Shown here piece by piece: positions 9,435-18,818 of a stretch of DNA of 64,000 nucleotides. The translations under genes and the position numbers were made by a program. Every line of letters begins with the position of its first letter. The first letter of the stretch is position 1. The stretch covers positions 124,001-188,000 of the forward strand of contig CAZTXB010000003.1 of NCBI GenBank assembly GCA_964617955.1. The letters run 5' to 3'. The DNA is from JABWCE01 sp964617955 (lineage in GTDB: Bacteria > Bacteroidota > Bacteroidia > NS11-12g > UBA9320). The notes below the pieces were generated by a model that saw only the letters and a program-made list of their open reading frames with translations, searched no databases and had not been told where the DNA came from.

Positions 9435-10634
9435 TTGAAGGATAGCAGACTGGCCAGCAGGGTATTTTATTTCGAGGAATCTCAAACCCTTGAGATGGCA
9501 AAAAAAGCGAGAGAAATGACTGCGCTTGGCACAAAAGTCATCAATTTAAGCTTAGGAGAACCAGATTTTCCAACCCCATCTCACATCATTGAGGCAGCTA
9601 AAAAGGCCATGGATGAGGGCTTTACAAAATATCCACCCGTTGCCGGATTTGCCGATTTAAGATTAGCCATTTCTGAAAAATTCAAACGGGACAATGGGCT
9701 CGATTATTCTCCCGATCAAATTGTAGTTTCTACCGGAGCCAAGCATTCCATTATGAATGTAATTTTATCCTTGATTAATCCAGGAGATGAGGTGATTATA
9801 CCTAATCCCTATTGGGTGAGTTACAGTGAAATGGTGAAATTATCCTCCGGAGTGCCTGTCTTTGTTCCTTCCAATGTAAAGAACAATTACAAATCACCGG
9901 CAAAGGCCATCGAAGAGGCCATCACTGCAAAAACCAAAATGTTTCTTTTTTCTTCGCCATGCAATCCAAGCGGTTCGGCATACAGTAGAGATGAATTGGA
10001 AGCCATAGCGGATGTTTTTGCCAAACATGAAAATATTTTTATTGTTTCGGATGAAATTTACGAACATATCAACTTCGTTTCAAGGCATGAGAGTATAGGG
10101 CAATTCGAATCGGTCAAAAACAGGGTTATTACGGTGAATGGTATCGCTAAAGCCTTTGCTATGACAGGCTGGAGAATAGGCTATATTGGTGCTCCGCAAT
10201 TTATTGCCAAGGCTTGTGAAAAATTGCAGGGTCAGTTTACCAGTGGTGCAAATAGCATTGCCCAAAGGGCAACACTCGCTGCGCTAAATGGACCTTTAGA
10301 GCCTACCCGGGCAATGGCCGCCCAATATCTAAAAAGAAGAGATTTGGTAGTGAGTCGTTTGGCAAAAATTAATGGCATCCATTCGAACGTACCCGATGGG
10401 GCCTTCTATGTATTCCCTGATTTCAGTTCCTTCATAGGAAAAAAGACCGGGGATACCACCATACATTCTACCAAAGACTTGTGTTATTATTTATTGGACG
10501 AAGCCCATGTGTCAATGGTATCTGGAGAGGCTTTTGGAAACCCTGAATGCATTAGAATTTCTTATTCTCAAAGTGAAGAAGACCTCAATCTGGCGTTTGA
10601 TAAGATTGAACAGGCCCTCTCCAAACTCACTTAA
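9435..10634 (+). CDS. Pyridoxal-phosphate aminotransferase, aspartate aminotransferase type
   Basis: A class I fold PLP enzyme that probably exchanges amino groups between aspartate and 2-oxoglutarate in the cytoplasm. Visible motifs are LSLGEPDFPTP near residue 40, the PLP-contacting Asn in SPCNPSG (N177), Asp in SDEIYE (D206), the Schiff-base Lys in GIAKAFAMTGWRIGY (K239) and the substrate Arg in IRISYSQ (R374). The start is TTG 9435; the next in-frame ATG would remove conserved N-terminal sequence. At 399 aa it has the family length. It is followed after 17 bases by the kinase gene. The exact amino-acid specificity cannot be read from the sequence. Confidence 0.88.
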   Translation: MKDSRLASRVFYFEESQTLEMAKKAREMTALGTKVINLSLGEPDFPTPSHIIEAAKKAMDEGFTKYPPVAGFADLRLAISEKFKRDNGLDYSPDQIVVSTGAKHSIMNVILSLINPGDEVIIPNPYWVSYSEMVKLSSGVPVFVPSNVKNNYKSPAKAIEEAITAKTKMFLFSSPCNPSGSAYSRDELEAIADVFAKHENIFIVSDEIYEHINFVSRHESIGQFESVKNRVITVNGIAKAFAMTGWRIGYIGAPQFIAKACEKLQGQFTSGANSIAQRATLAALNGPLEPTRAMAAQYLKRRDLVVSRLAKINGIHSNVPDGAFYVFPDFSSFIGKKTGDTTIHSTKDLCYYLLDEAHVSMVSGEAFGNPECIRISYSQSEEDLNLAFDKIEQALSKLT

Positions 10635-10651
10635 CATTTTTCATTGTTATA

Positions 10652-11632
10652 TTGAACACACAAGATTACATTCAAAAGTTCGAAAACCTCAACATACTGG
10701 TTTTAGGGGATGTAATGGTGGATGCTTATTTTTTTGGCAGCATTGACAGAATATCTCCAGAGGCACCTGTGTCGGTCATTTCAGTAAGCAAAAAAGATCA
10801 CAGACCCGGAGGTGCAGCCAATGTCGCCCTTAATCTCAAGAGTTTAGGTGCCAGCGTATCTTTGGCTGCCATCGTAGGGAATGATCCTGAAGGACAGGAA
10901 TTGGTTACCATGCTCCAAACTGAGGAAATCGATACACAATTTATACGGGTTGATGGTTCAAGACCAACCACTGTAAAAACCAGAGTCATATCGGACAATG
11001 CACATATTTTAAGAATTGATCATGAGTCTACTGCGTTTATGGCAAAAGAAATAGAGCAAAATCTAACAAGGGATTTACTCGACAATTTAGCCAATTACAG
11101 CGCCATCATATTTGAAGATTACAATAAGGGCTTGCTCACTGAATCCTTTATTACAGCAATCATTCAAAGGGCCGTGGAATTGAACATTCCAACTGTGGTG
11201 GACCCAAAACTCACCAACTTTTTTGCCTACAAACACTGCACCCTGTTTAAACCCAATAAAAAGGAAATCCAAGAGGGTTTGGGTTCTGAGGTAAACCTCA
11301 GCACTAGAGAAAACATTGAGAAAGCTGCCGAGCAACTTATCGCCATACTAGCCTGTGAAAATATAATGGTAACACTCTCGGAAGAAGGTGTTTTACTTAA
11401 GTCAAACACCCAAAATAAACATATCCCTGCCCATAAAAGGAATATCCTGGATGTAAGTGGTGCCGGAGATACTGTAGTAAGTGTAGCGGCCTTATGCCTT
11501 GCTGCCGGAATGCCTCTTGAAAAAATGGCTGAATTGTCGAATCTTGCCGGAGGTCTGGTATGCGAAAAAGTGGGGGTCGTACCCATTACCCGGCCCGAAC
11601 TCTTAAATGAAGTGGAAAGATTAAAAATTTGA
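10652..11632 (+). CDS. hldA: D-glycero-beta-D-manno-heptose-7-phosphate kinase (HldA/RfaE1 type)
   Basis: A PfkB-family sugar kinase that resembles the N-terminal half of HldE, which phosphorylates heptose 7-phosphate on the route to the ADP-heptose of LPS core. Motifs are ILVLGDVMVDAYFFG, then RPGGAANVALNL (substrate binding), DPKLTNFF, KPNKKE and the catalytic DVSGAGDTVVS. The protein ends near residue 326 without a cytidylyltransferase domain, so the nucleotidyl-transfer step needs a separate gene. The start is TTG 10652. It probably shares a transcript with the aminotransferase gene. Another PfkB specificity is possible but less likely. Confidence 0.82.
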   Translation: MNTQDYIQKFENLNILVLGDVMVDAYFFGSIDRISPEAPVSVISVSKKDHRPGGAANVALNLKSLGASVSLAAIVGNDPEGQELVTMLQTEEIDTQFIRVDGSRPTTVKTRVISDNAHILRIDHESTAFMAKEIEQNLTRDLLDNLANYSAIIFEDYNKGLLTESFITAIIQRAVELNIPTVVDPKLTNFFAYKHCTLFKPNKKEIQEGLGSEVNLSTRENIEKAAEQLIAILACENIMVTLSEEGVLLKSNTQNKHIPAHKRNILDVSGAGDTVVSVAALCLAAGMPLEKMAELSNLAGGLVCEKVGVVPITRPELLNEVERLKI

Positions 11633-11688
11633 CAATTCCAGATATTAACATCTTTACCACTATGGCTGCTTAAGCCTTTCTTATTATT

Positions 11689-11696
11689 TACCTTTG
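11689..11696 (+). promoter_or_regulatory. -7 box for purH (TACCTTTG)
   Basis: An exact TAnnTTTG match ends only 6 bases before the purH ATG at 11703. If it is the active promoter, the mRNA begins at or within a few bases of the start codon. Confidence 0.5.
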
Positions 11697-11702
11697 CAAC
11701 AC

Positions 11703-13193
11703 ATGAAAAACATTTCTTCTGCTTTAATTTCGGTTTACGATAAAGAGGGTTTGGAACCTATTTTAAAGCTGCTAAAAAGTTTAGATATAAAACTTTACTC
11801 CACAGGCGGCACTCAAGTTTATATTGAAAGTTTAGGGGTTGAAGTGACACCGGTTGAAGACGTAACCGGATATCCCTCCATTCTAGGAGGCCGGGTTAAA
11901 ACATTGCACCCCGGAGTAATGGGTGGCATTTTATACCGAAGAGAAGAGAAAGATGATTTGCATGAAATAAAAAAATTCAATATTCCCTCCATCGATTTGG
12001 TCGTTGTGGATTTATATCCATTTGAAGAAACCTTAAAAAAAAATTCGACACACGAAGAAATTATTGAAAAAATTGATGTGGGGGGGATCACACTCATACG
12101 GGCTGCAGCTAAAAACTTTAACGATACGCTCGTTGTTTCCCATAAAAACCAGTACCCTGAATTACTGAAACTGCTGCAGACCTATAAAGGTATGTCGTCT
12201 CTTGATACACGCAGGCATTTTGCCAGAGAGGCCTTTGGCAATACCTCCAATTACGATGCATCCATTCTCAACTACTTTTCAGGTCAAAAAGAATATGAAT
12301 TGAGATATGGAGAAAATCCCCATCAAACTGCCAAATTCAAAGGCAATCTCGAATCATTATTTACGCGCCATAACGGAAAAGACCTCTCTTATAACAATTT
12401 ACTGGATATTGATTCCGCCATAAATTTAAGAATTGATTTTAAGAAACAGCAACCCATGTTTGTTATTATTAAGCATAACAATGCCTGTGGATTGGCAATT
12501 AAATATACGGTTTACGAATCCTACATGGCAGCGCTTGAAGCCGACCCGGTTTCGGCCTTTGGAGGTGTATTGTGCTGCAATTCGAAGATAGACGTAAAAA
12601 CCGCCTTAGAAATGGATAAGCTGTTTTTTGAAATTCTCATTGCCGATGCCTTCGAAGAAGAGGCATTGAATATTCTGAAATCCAAAAAAAATCGAATTAT
12701 TTTGGAATTCAAGGAAGCGGAGTTCCCTTCACAAACCGTTCGGTCGGTATTAAATGGAGTATTGGTACAAGACAGAGATTCTAAAACAGAAACGGTCAAG
12801 GACCTTAGAACGGTTACTGTTAAAAAGCCTACCGAACAAGAAATAGCCGATTTGTTCATAGCCAATGTTTTGGTTAAAAACACCAAATCGAATGCGATAA
12901 TTCTTGTAAAAAACGGACAGTTGCTGGGGTCTGGTACAGGACAAACAAGCAGGGTTGATGCTTTGAATCAGGCTATACATAAAGCAAGGCATTTTGGATT
13001 TGATTTGGCCGGGGCCGTCATGGCTAGCGATGCCTTTTTCCCGTTTCCCGACTGTGTAGAAATAGCGCACGGCGCAGGAATAAGCTCAGTAATTCAGCCC
13101 GGAGGTTCTATTAAGGACCAATTGTCTATAGAATACTGCGATTCAGTCAATATGTCTATGGTCATGACGGGATTCAGGCACTTTAAACATTAA
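11703..13193 (+). CDS. purH: Bifunctional AICAR formyltransferase/IMP cyclohydrolase
   Basis: PurH performs the last two steps of purine synthesis: formylation of AICAR with 10-formyl-THF, then ring closure to IMP. The N-terminal MGS-like cyclohydrolase domain shows SVYDKEG, LYSTGGT and GRVKTLHPGVMGGIL. The transformylase domain shows YGENPHQTAKF, IIKHNNACGLA, GSGTGQTSRVDA, ASDAFFPFPD and the C-terminal IQPGGSIKD with MVMTGFRHFKH. The ATG at 11703 gives 496 aa; a TTG nine bases upstream lies within the -7 box and is unlikely to be used. It follows hldA after 70 bases and probably has its own promoter. Confidence 0.96.
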   Translation: MKNISSALISVYDKEGLEPILKLLKSLDIKLYSTGGTQVYIESLGVEVTPVEDVTGYPSILGGRVKTLHPGVMGGILYRREEKDDLHEIKKFNIPSIDLVVVDLYPFEETLKKNSTHEEIIEKIDVGGITLIRAAAKNFNDTLVVSHKNQYPELLKLLQTYKGMSSLDTRRHFAREAFGNTSNYDASILNYFSGQKEYELRYGENPHQTAKFKGNLESLFTRHNGKDLSYNNLLDIDSAINLRIDFKKQQPMFVIIKHNNACGLAIKYTVYESYMAALEADPVSAFGGVLCCNSKIDVKTALEMDKLFFEILIADAFEEEALNILKSKKNRIILEFKEAEFPSQTVRSVLNGVLVQDRDSKTETVKDLRTVTVKKPTEQEIADLFIANVLVKNTKSNAIILVKNGQLLGSGTGQTSRVDALNQAIHKARHFGFDLAGAVMASDAFFPFPDCVEIAHGAGISSVIQPGGSIKDQLSIEYCDSVNMSMVMTGFRHFKH

Positions 13194-13223
13194 ACCGATA
13201 AAAAAATCAGGTTCTTTTTGATA

Positions 13224-14267
13224 ATGAGCGACAGCAAGACCATACATGCAAACCGAGCCCTCATTATTTGGCTTTATAGCGGTTGTTTTTTGGTTTTTGC
13301 AATGGTGGTGGTGGGCGGCATAACAAGGCTTACAGGCTCAGGGTTATCTATAACCGAATGGAATATAGTTACAGGAACCATACCCCCATTGAATGAGCAA
13401 AGTTGGCAAGTAGAGTTTGATAAATATAAACTCAGTCCTCAATATGAAATGCTCAATTCAAACTTCAGTCTTAGCGATTTTAAATCGATTTATTGGTGGG
13501 AATTTATTCATCGCCTCCTCGGTCGTTTAACAGGCCTCATTTTTATAATTCCATTTCTCATTTTTTTATACCGAAAGCAAATTTCAAAATCACTGCTTCC
13601 AAAATTGATATTCATTTTTTTATTGGGGGCATGGCAGGGCTTTTTAGGCTGGTACATGGTAAAGAGCGGTTTGTTAAACGGGCCATTTGTCAGTCATTAT
13701 CGCCTGGCGCTGCATCTTGTCAATGCCTTTATCACCTTCGGATACATTTTCTGGGTTGTTCAGGATTTAAGATCCGTTCATGACAGAAGGCGACCGCTTA
13801 CATTGTGGAATTTTCTTAGTGTTGTTTTGCTTTTACTTGCGCTTGTTCAAATCGTTTTCGGTGCGTTTGTTGCGGGATTGCACGCAGGATTGGTATACAA
13901 TACCTGGCCTAAGATGGGCGATGAATGGATAGCTGAATCGGTTGGCTATGCCTTGATGAAGGATGGCTGGAGCAGCTGGTTCAATAATTTAGCAAGCGTA
14001 CAGTTTGTACATCGCATGCTGGCCATTGTTCTAATTGTATCTATTTCAGTGATGTGGTTTGTGCGGAACCGTGCGCAGCTTAACCTTACAAGCAGTCAAA
14101 AAGAGGCTTTGAATTGGTGTATGTTTTTCACTTGCCTTCAGTTTTTATTAGGTGTGACCACGCTTCTTTACAGGGTTCCACTATGGATGGGTGTAGCTCA
14201 TCAAGTAGGCGCCTTTCTGGTTTTCGGAGCCTTGGTTTTTAATTTAAGTGTCCAAAGGCGAACTTAA
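13224..14267 (+). CDS. ctaA: Heme A synthase (COX15/CtaA family)
   Basis: This inner-membrane enzyme oxidises the heme O methyl group to make heme A for aa3-type cytochrome oxidases. Eight hydrophobic segments are visible. The four conserved heme-ligand histidines lie in EFIHRLLGRL, FVSHYRLALHL, QFVHRMLAI and MGVAHQVGAF, in two symmetric pairs. The N-terminal GGITRLTGSGLSITEW is diagnostic. ATG 13224 gives 347 aa; an upstream TTG at 13218 adds two residues and is less likely. Its presence implies an aerobic respiratory chain with heme-A oxidase genes elsewhere. Confidence 0.94.
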   Translation: MSDSKTIHANRALIIWLYSGCFLVFAMVVVGGITRLTGSGLSITEWNIVTGTIPPLNEQSWQVEFDKYKLSPQYEMLNSNFSLSDFKSIYWWEFIHRLLGRLTGLIFIIPFLIFLYRKQISKSLLPKLIFIFLLGAWQGFLGWYMVKSGLLNGPFVSHYRLALHLVNAFITFGYIFWVVQDLRSVHDRRRPLTLWNFLSVVLLLLALVQIVFGAFVAGLHAGLVYNTWPKMGDEWIAESVGYALMKDGWSSWFNNLASVQFVHRMLAIVLIVSISVMWFVRNRAQLNLTSSQKEALNWCMFFTCLQFLLGVTTLLYRVPLWMGVAHQVGAFLVFGALVFNLSVQRRT

Positions 14268-14410
14268 AGGTTTAGAAGTCTGCTGTAAATTTTTATCTCA
14301 CTCAAAATTGTAAGGATGAACTGATGTTCAGGCTAACTCAATTCAAAGTACAATGGTTTTGCAAGAGCATACTCCCTATTTAAAAATGCCCTTAGGTTTT
14401 TAAGAAAGCC

Positions 14411-15196
14411 CTAAATACAAAGGACCGCCTTCCCTAAGCGGTTTAATAGAAGATTTTCCTTATCAAAATCGTTGAAGTAATTTTCATCATTGTGATAAAT
14501 GAGAAGGACAATAAGCTGTATTTCCTGTATGTCGGCATATTCAATAATCGATTTAGAAAAACTGCTGGTATAGAGGCTACTTTCGTCCTCTTCGGTTTCA
14601 GTTGCATATCCGGCTGCTGCTGTTCTTTCGGCCAATTCTTTATTTTGCTTGTGAACCTCCTCTTTGTTTTCGGAGTTGTAGTATCCCAAAAAATGAATTT
14701 TCGAGTGAAAAACGGAAGCAAAATCCTCGAAGCGGTTCATGACTGAAACGTCATGGATCTTGCCCAACAGGGGCACCAAAATATTGAGATAACCTTCATG
14801 AGGAGGTTGGCAATGTCCCTGCACAATGAGCGATGGTATGTTTAATTGCCTTATTAATCTTAGAACGTTCGATCCCAAAAAATCTTTACTAATCCCTTTA
14901 ATTCCATGAGTTCCTACAATAATGAGATCCACCCCGAGTTTAGTAATACTCTGTCCTATAATTTGAAAAAAATCACCAAAATCAACTTGTACAGAAAAGG
15001 GAATGCCTTCATCGTCGAGTTTTGAGGCAAAGTCCCTTATTTCATTCACAATTGCTTTCTCCTCATTGCTACGGGATGGCGGGGCCACATGCAATAAAAC
15101 CAATTGGGACAAACTTTGCCGTGTCAGAAGCGCAGCATGCTCCATAGCCAATTGGCTAACCCCCGTAAAATCGACAAGTAATGCAATCTTCTTCAT
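14411..15196 (-). CDS. Universal stress protein (Usp domain), end of export operon
   Basis: The N-terminal half (about residues 1-125) is a Usp domain. It has a first strand ALLVDFTG, LVLLHVAPP, VDLIIVGTHG and the ATP-binding pattern G-2x-G-9x-G-S within GTHGIKGISKDFLGSN, ending in IPSLIVQ. The second half (about 135-261) looks like a degenerate Usp repeat (NILVPLLGKI, QLIVLLIYHND) without the nucleotide motif. Its start overlaps the stop of the HlyD gene by 4 bases, so the two are translationally coupled. The role of a Usp protein in a peptide-export operon is not known to me. Confidence 0.85.
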   Translation of the reverse strand: MKKIALLVDFTGVSQLAMEHAALLTRQSLSQLVLLHVAPPSRSNEEKAIVNEIRDFASKLDDEGIPFSVQVDFGDFFQIIGQSITKLGVDLIIVGTHGIKGISKDFLGSNVLRLIRQLNIPSLIVQGHCQPPHEGYLNILVPLLGKIHDVSVMNRFEDFASVFHSKIHFLGYYNSENKEEVHKQNKELAERTAAAGYATETEEDESSLYTSSFSKSIIEYADIQEIQLIVLLIYHNDENYFNDFDKENLLLNRLGKAVLCI

Positions 15197-16488
15197 GGTT
15201 GATGATCAAATACTTTTAAAATAGATTTAAATATTCTTGCCATCACAGTTTTATCATCGGTGATGATTTCTGCAAGGGCTACCATTTCAGGCGTAAATTT
15301 CAAATCCTTATTTTGGGTAGACTTCATCCCTTTAGGGATTGAAATTTCAACGCGGTAAAAATTAGAATTTGGCAAAAGCGCTATTTTTTTAACCTTGCCT
15401 TCCAGCATACCATAATCGTAATCGGGATAATTTTCGAGAAGAAGGTGGACATTCTGCCCAGTTTTTACTTTTCCAAAGCCTGCAATGGGGATCTCTGCTA
15501 AGGCAATAATCGAGTCATTCGGTTGAAATACAGCAAAAACTTCTTCCCCTGGTTTTACAAATTGGTTAATCTGATAGTTGTTTAAGTAGCTTAATTTACC
15601 ATCCGAAACAGCGAGGAGTCTGTATTTTTGTTGCCATCCATGAATGTAATTTATAATAATTTTTACATTGGATTTAATCGATTCCAGGTTTCCCTGAAAC
15701 TTGGCATCCTTGGTGTAAATCCCTTGACTGAGTTGCAGATTAAGGTTATTGATAGTCACCTCATATTGCAGTTTTGTCTGCTTTAGCTGCTCGTATTGGA
15801 TTTTTTTGTTATTAAACTCGCTTTGTTTTTGAAAATAGTCCTGACGTGAGATTACCCCATTTTTATACAATTGGGCATCAGACTCAAATTTAACGGAGGC
15901 ATTTTCGAGTTCCTTTTTGGAAATCTCGAGCATATTCAGAGTGATTTTGAGAAGCTCGTTCTGACGGGAGATATTTTGTCGAATTTCGCTTATTTGAGCA
16001 TCGTCAATATTGTAGGTTCTCTCGAGGTTATAAGCGGTTATATCACGCCTAATTTCATTGACCACCACTTGCAAATCGCCCAGCGCAAGTCTTGTGGTAT
16101 CAGGAAGAGGCAATTTTGAGTCGTGGCTTTCTATGGCTTGGTTCAGATTACTTAAATAGCCTTCTATATAGTTTATGCCATTAATGGAGAGTGGATTTTC
16201 AATCTCAGCAAGCAATTGACCTGCCTTCACATTCTGTCCGTCCTGAACAAACAAATGGGTGATTTTACCCCCTGTTTGGCTGATGATTTTTATTGGTGGG
16301 ACGGATGTTGTGAGTCTTGAGGTACCGGATATGATGTCAGGGTATTTAACAAGCCAGGTTAAAAACAATCCCGATAAAAGCAGACCAAAGATAACCGTAA
16401 TCCCTCTTCTGACCACCCAGGAAGGAATTCTTTGCATGATCTCCTGCATCTCTTCACTTCGAATATTTAAATCATTCTTTTCGGCCAT
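15193..16488 (-). CDS. HlyD-family periplasmic adaptor of the peptide exporter
   Basis: A membrane-fusion protein that links an inner-membrane ABC exporter to an outer-membrane channel. The N-terminus is cytoplasmic, with one membrane segment at about residues 29-47 (GITVIFGLLLSGLFLTWLV). Then comes a biotinyl-lipoyl-like half-motif (GGKITHLFVQDGQNVKAGQ), a long coiled coil (about 100-290) with two helical arms, and a beta-barrel half (GKLSYLN, VKPGEEVFAVF). At 431 aa it has the family length. It starts 2 bases after the ABC transporter stop and overlaps the Usp gene, so all three form one operon. No TolC-type channel gene is in the window. Confidence 0.92.
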   Translation of the reverse strand: MAEKNDLNIRSEEMQEIMQRIPSWVVRRGITVIFGLLLSGLFLTWLVKYPDIISGTSRLTTSVPPIKIISQTGGKITHLFVQDGQNVKAGQLLAEIENPLSINGINYIEGYLSNLNQAIESHDSKLPLPDTTRLALGDLQVVVNEIRRDITAYNLERTYNIDDAQISEIRQNISRQNELLKITLNMLEISKKELENASVKFESDAQLYKNGVISRQDYFQKQSEFNNKKIQYEQLKQTKLQYEVTINNLNLQLSQGIYTKDAKFQGNLESIKSNVKIIINYIHGWQQKYRLLAVSDGKLSYLNNYQINQFVKPGEEVFAVFQPNDSIIALAEIPIAGFGKVKTGQNVHLLLENYPDYDYGMLEGKVKKIALLPNSNFYRVEISIPKGMKSTQNKDLKFTPEMVALAEIITDDKTVMARIFKSILKVFDHQP

Positions 16489-16490
16489 AT

Positions 16491-18713
16491 CTAATTATCC
16501 ATTTTATCAAGTTCAAGTTGATTTTTTACCAGATTAAAATAAGAGCCTTTTAATTCAAGCAATTCTTCGTGTTTTCCTCTCTCTATGATGCGGCCTTGGT
16601 CGAGCACCACAATTTGGTCAGCGTTTCTTACGGTACTCAGTCTATGGGCAATGATCACCACGGTTCTTCCTTTGAACCAACGATCAAAGTTTTCCATAAT
16701 GATTCTCTCGTTTTTTGAATCGAGGGCCGAGGTCGCTTCATCAAAAAACAAGACTTTAGGATTTTTATAAACCGCCCTGGCTATGAGAATTCTTTGTTTT
16801 TGACCTCCTGAAACCCCTACCCCACTGGAGCCAATTTTTGTATTATAAGCCAGGGGAAGATTTTCTATAAATTCTTTGATATTGGCTATTTCAGCCGATT
16901 CGATCAACCGTTTCTGATCGATGTTTTCAACCCCGACTGCGATATTTTTAGCAATGGTATCGTTAAAAATAAAGCCATCCTGCATCACCGCACCGCATCG
17001 GTCTCTCCATGCCGACTGCGAAATATTGGCCAAATTATACGTGTTCAAGAATATTTCACCCCGCGTTGGATTATAAAATTTCAATAAGAGTTTCATGAGG
17101 GTAGTCTTCCCACTTCCGCTGCCACCGACAATGGCGGTAATTTTGTTGGAAGGTATCTCCAAATTTAAGTTTCTAATAATCCAGCTCGACTCCGGACCTG
17201 CATATTGAAAGGAAACTTTATTTACAATAATGTCGGCGATGTCCGGCAGATCGTCAATTTTTGTAGAGCCCTTAGGTTCCTCATCTTCTCTTCCATGTAT
17301 TTCTTCCAGTCGCTCCAAGCTCAAGCGTGCATCCTGCAAACCGTGCATAAAACTAACCAATTCCGCGATAGGACCATTCAATTGTCCTATGATGTAGGAA
17401 ATTGACATCATCATACCCAGGGTGATATCTCCTTTAATAACCAGGCTGGCAGTTAGAAATGATATGAGAATATTTTTTACCTCGTTGATGGAAGCAGCAC
17501 CGAAAGATTGGGTTTGATTTAAGGTAAGGATGTTTAATCCCATTTTGAAGAGCCTTGCTTGCAGGTATTCCCAACTCCATCTTTTTTGCCTTTCAGCATT
17601 ATACAATTTGATTTCCTGCATTCCATTAATCAACTCGAGCACCTTTTCCTGGTTTTTTGCAGCGAGTTCAAACATTCGATGATCGAGCAAAGCCCTTCGT
17701 TTTAAGAAGAAGGTAATCCATAAAACGTAGCAAGCACTTCCACCAAAAAATACCAGAAAAATGGTTAAGTCATAGAACAGGAGAATGGCGCCAAAAATAA
17801 ACAGGTTTATCAGTGAGAATAATACACTTAGTGAACTGCCGGTTAACAGCCTTTCGATACGTTTGTGGTCGCCTATTCTCTGTAAAATATCCCCATTCAT
17901 TTTGCTATCGAAATAGGAAATGGGAAGTTTCATGAGCTTTGTAAAGAAATCGGAAACCAAGGAAATATTGATTCGACTGCTCATGTGAATGAGCAACCAA
18001 CCTCTTATCAGTTCAATACTAGTTCTTCCGAAGAAAAGAAAGATCTGAGCGAAGAGAATAAGGTAAACATAATGGATGTCTCTATTTCTGATACCGATAT
18101 CGACCACACTCTGAGTGAGAAATGGAAAAATAAGCGACATCAAACTACCGGCCATCAACCCGATAAATATTTGAATGAGTATTTGCTTATGAGGGTATAG
18201 ATGCGGAATAAGGAAGGCGAAGCCTTTTTTCTTATCCTTAGGATCGGTTTCCAACTCATAAAACTCAGGGGTGGTTTCTATTAAAAGAACCACACCCTCC
18301 TTTACCTTGTCATCGGCCCCTGCACTTATCCAATGTTCTATAAATTCTTCCGAACTGTAATGGACCAAACCCATTGCCGGGTCAGATACATAGACCTTGC
18401 CATTTTTAACCTTATAAACAACGATATAATGGTTCTGATTCCAATGCACAATGCAGGGCATTGGAGCGGCTTCGGCAAGTTGCTTAAAGCTTATTTTTGC
18501 CCCAAGAGAGTGGAAACCTATACTTTCGGCTGCAGCACCTAACTGCGATAAACTTGATCCCTCTCGCGTGGTATAGCTCTTTTCTCTTAAGGTAGTAAGA
18601 GAATATTGCCTTCCATAATACTTAGCAATAATTCTTAAACAAGTAGGGCCACAGTCCATAGCATCTGCCTGGAGAATGGAGGGAAAGAATAGGCGATTTT
18701 TTATTTTTGACAA
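16491..18713 (-). CDS. Peptidase-containing ABC transporter (C39 domain + ABC exporter)
   Basis: A PCAT-type exporter that cuts double-glycine leaders from peptides and exports the remainder. The N-terminal C39 domain (about 1-150) has oxyanion Q15, catalytic C21 in DAMDCGPTCLRI, H95 in WNQNHYIVV and D111 in VYVSDPAMG, so it should be active. A six-helix ABC membrane domain follows (about 165-450), then the ATPase with Walker A VGGSGSGKTTL, signature VSGGQKQR and Walker B VLFFDEATSALD. It has 740 aa. The start is TTG 18713; I see no ATG or GTG that keeps the C39 N-terminus. A -7-like box lies 8 bases upstream. The candidate substrate is encoded just upstream at 18819-19124. Confidence 0.95.
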   Translation of the reverse strand: MSKIKNRLFFPSILQADAMDCGPTCLRIIAKYYGRQYSLTTLREKSYTTREGSSLSQLGAAAESIGFHSLGAKISFKQLAEAAPMPCIVHWNQNHYIVVYKVKNGKVYVSDPAMGLVHYSSEEFIEHWISAGADDKVKEGVVLLIETTPEFYELETDPKDKKKGFAFLIPHLYPHKQILIQIFIGLMAGSLMSLIFPFLTQSVVDIGIRNRDIHYVYLILFAQIFLFFGRTSIELIRGWLLIHMSSRINISLVSDFFTKLMKLPISYFDSKMNGDILQRIGDHKRIERLLTGSSLSVLFSLINLFIFGAILLFYDLTIFLVFFGGSACYVLWITFFLKRRALLDHRMFELAAKNQEKVLELINGMQEIKLYNAERQKRWSWEYLQARLFKMGLNILTLNQTQSFGAASINEVKNILISFLTASLVIKGDITLGMMMSISYIIGQLNGPIAELVSFMHGLQDARLSLERLEEIHGREDEEPKGSTKIDDLPDIADIIVNKVSFQYAGPESSWIIRNLNLEIPSNKITAIVGGSGSGKTTLMKLLLKFYNPTRGEIFLNTYNLANISQSAWRDRCGAVMQDGFIFNDTIAKNIAVGVENIDQKRLIESAEIANIKEFIENLPLAYNTKIGSSGVGVSGGQKQRILIARAVYKNPKVLFFDEATSALDSKNERIIMENFDRWFKGRTVVIIAHRLSTVRNADQIVVLDQGRIIERGKHEELLELKGSYFNLVKNQLELDKMDN

Positions 18714-18721
18714 TGTGATGG

Positions 18722-18729
18722 CAAGTATA
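18722..18729 (-). promoter_or_regulatory. Possible separate -7 box for the PCAT operon (TATACTTG)
   Basis: On the minus strand TATACTTG differs from TAnnTTTG at one base. It lies between the peptide-gene terminator and the transporter start, 8 bases before the TTG. It would allow transporter expression independent of the peptide gene. Confidence 0.3.
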
Positions 18730-18759
18730 GAACATATGACTTGGATTTTAAAAAAAAAT

Positions 18760-18797
18760 AAAAAAAAAGAGCCGGTATGTAGTGATACCGGCTCTTT
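18760..18797 (-). terminator. Strong intrinsic terminator between peptide gene and transporter
   Basis: An 11-bp perfect stem, AGAGCCGGTAT (18768-18778) with ATACCGGCTCT (18785-18795), has a 6-base loop. On the minus strand it is followed by a long T-rich tract. It should end most transcripts of the peptide gene before the transporter, giving high substrate and low transporter expression. Confidence 0.85.
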
Positions 18798-18818
18798 ACT
18801 AGGCAGTTAAATAATCTT

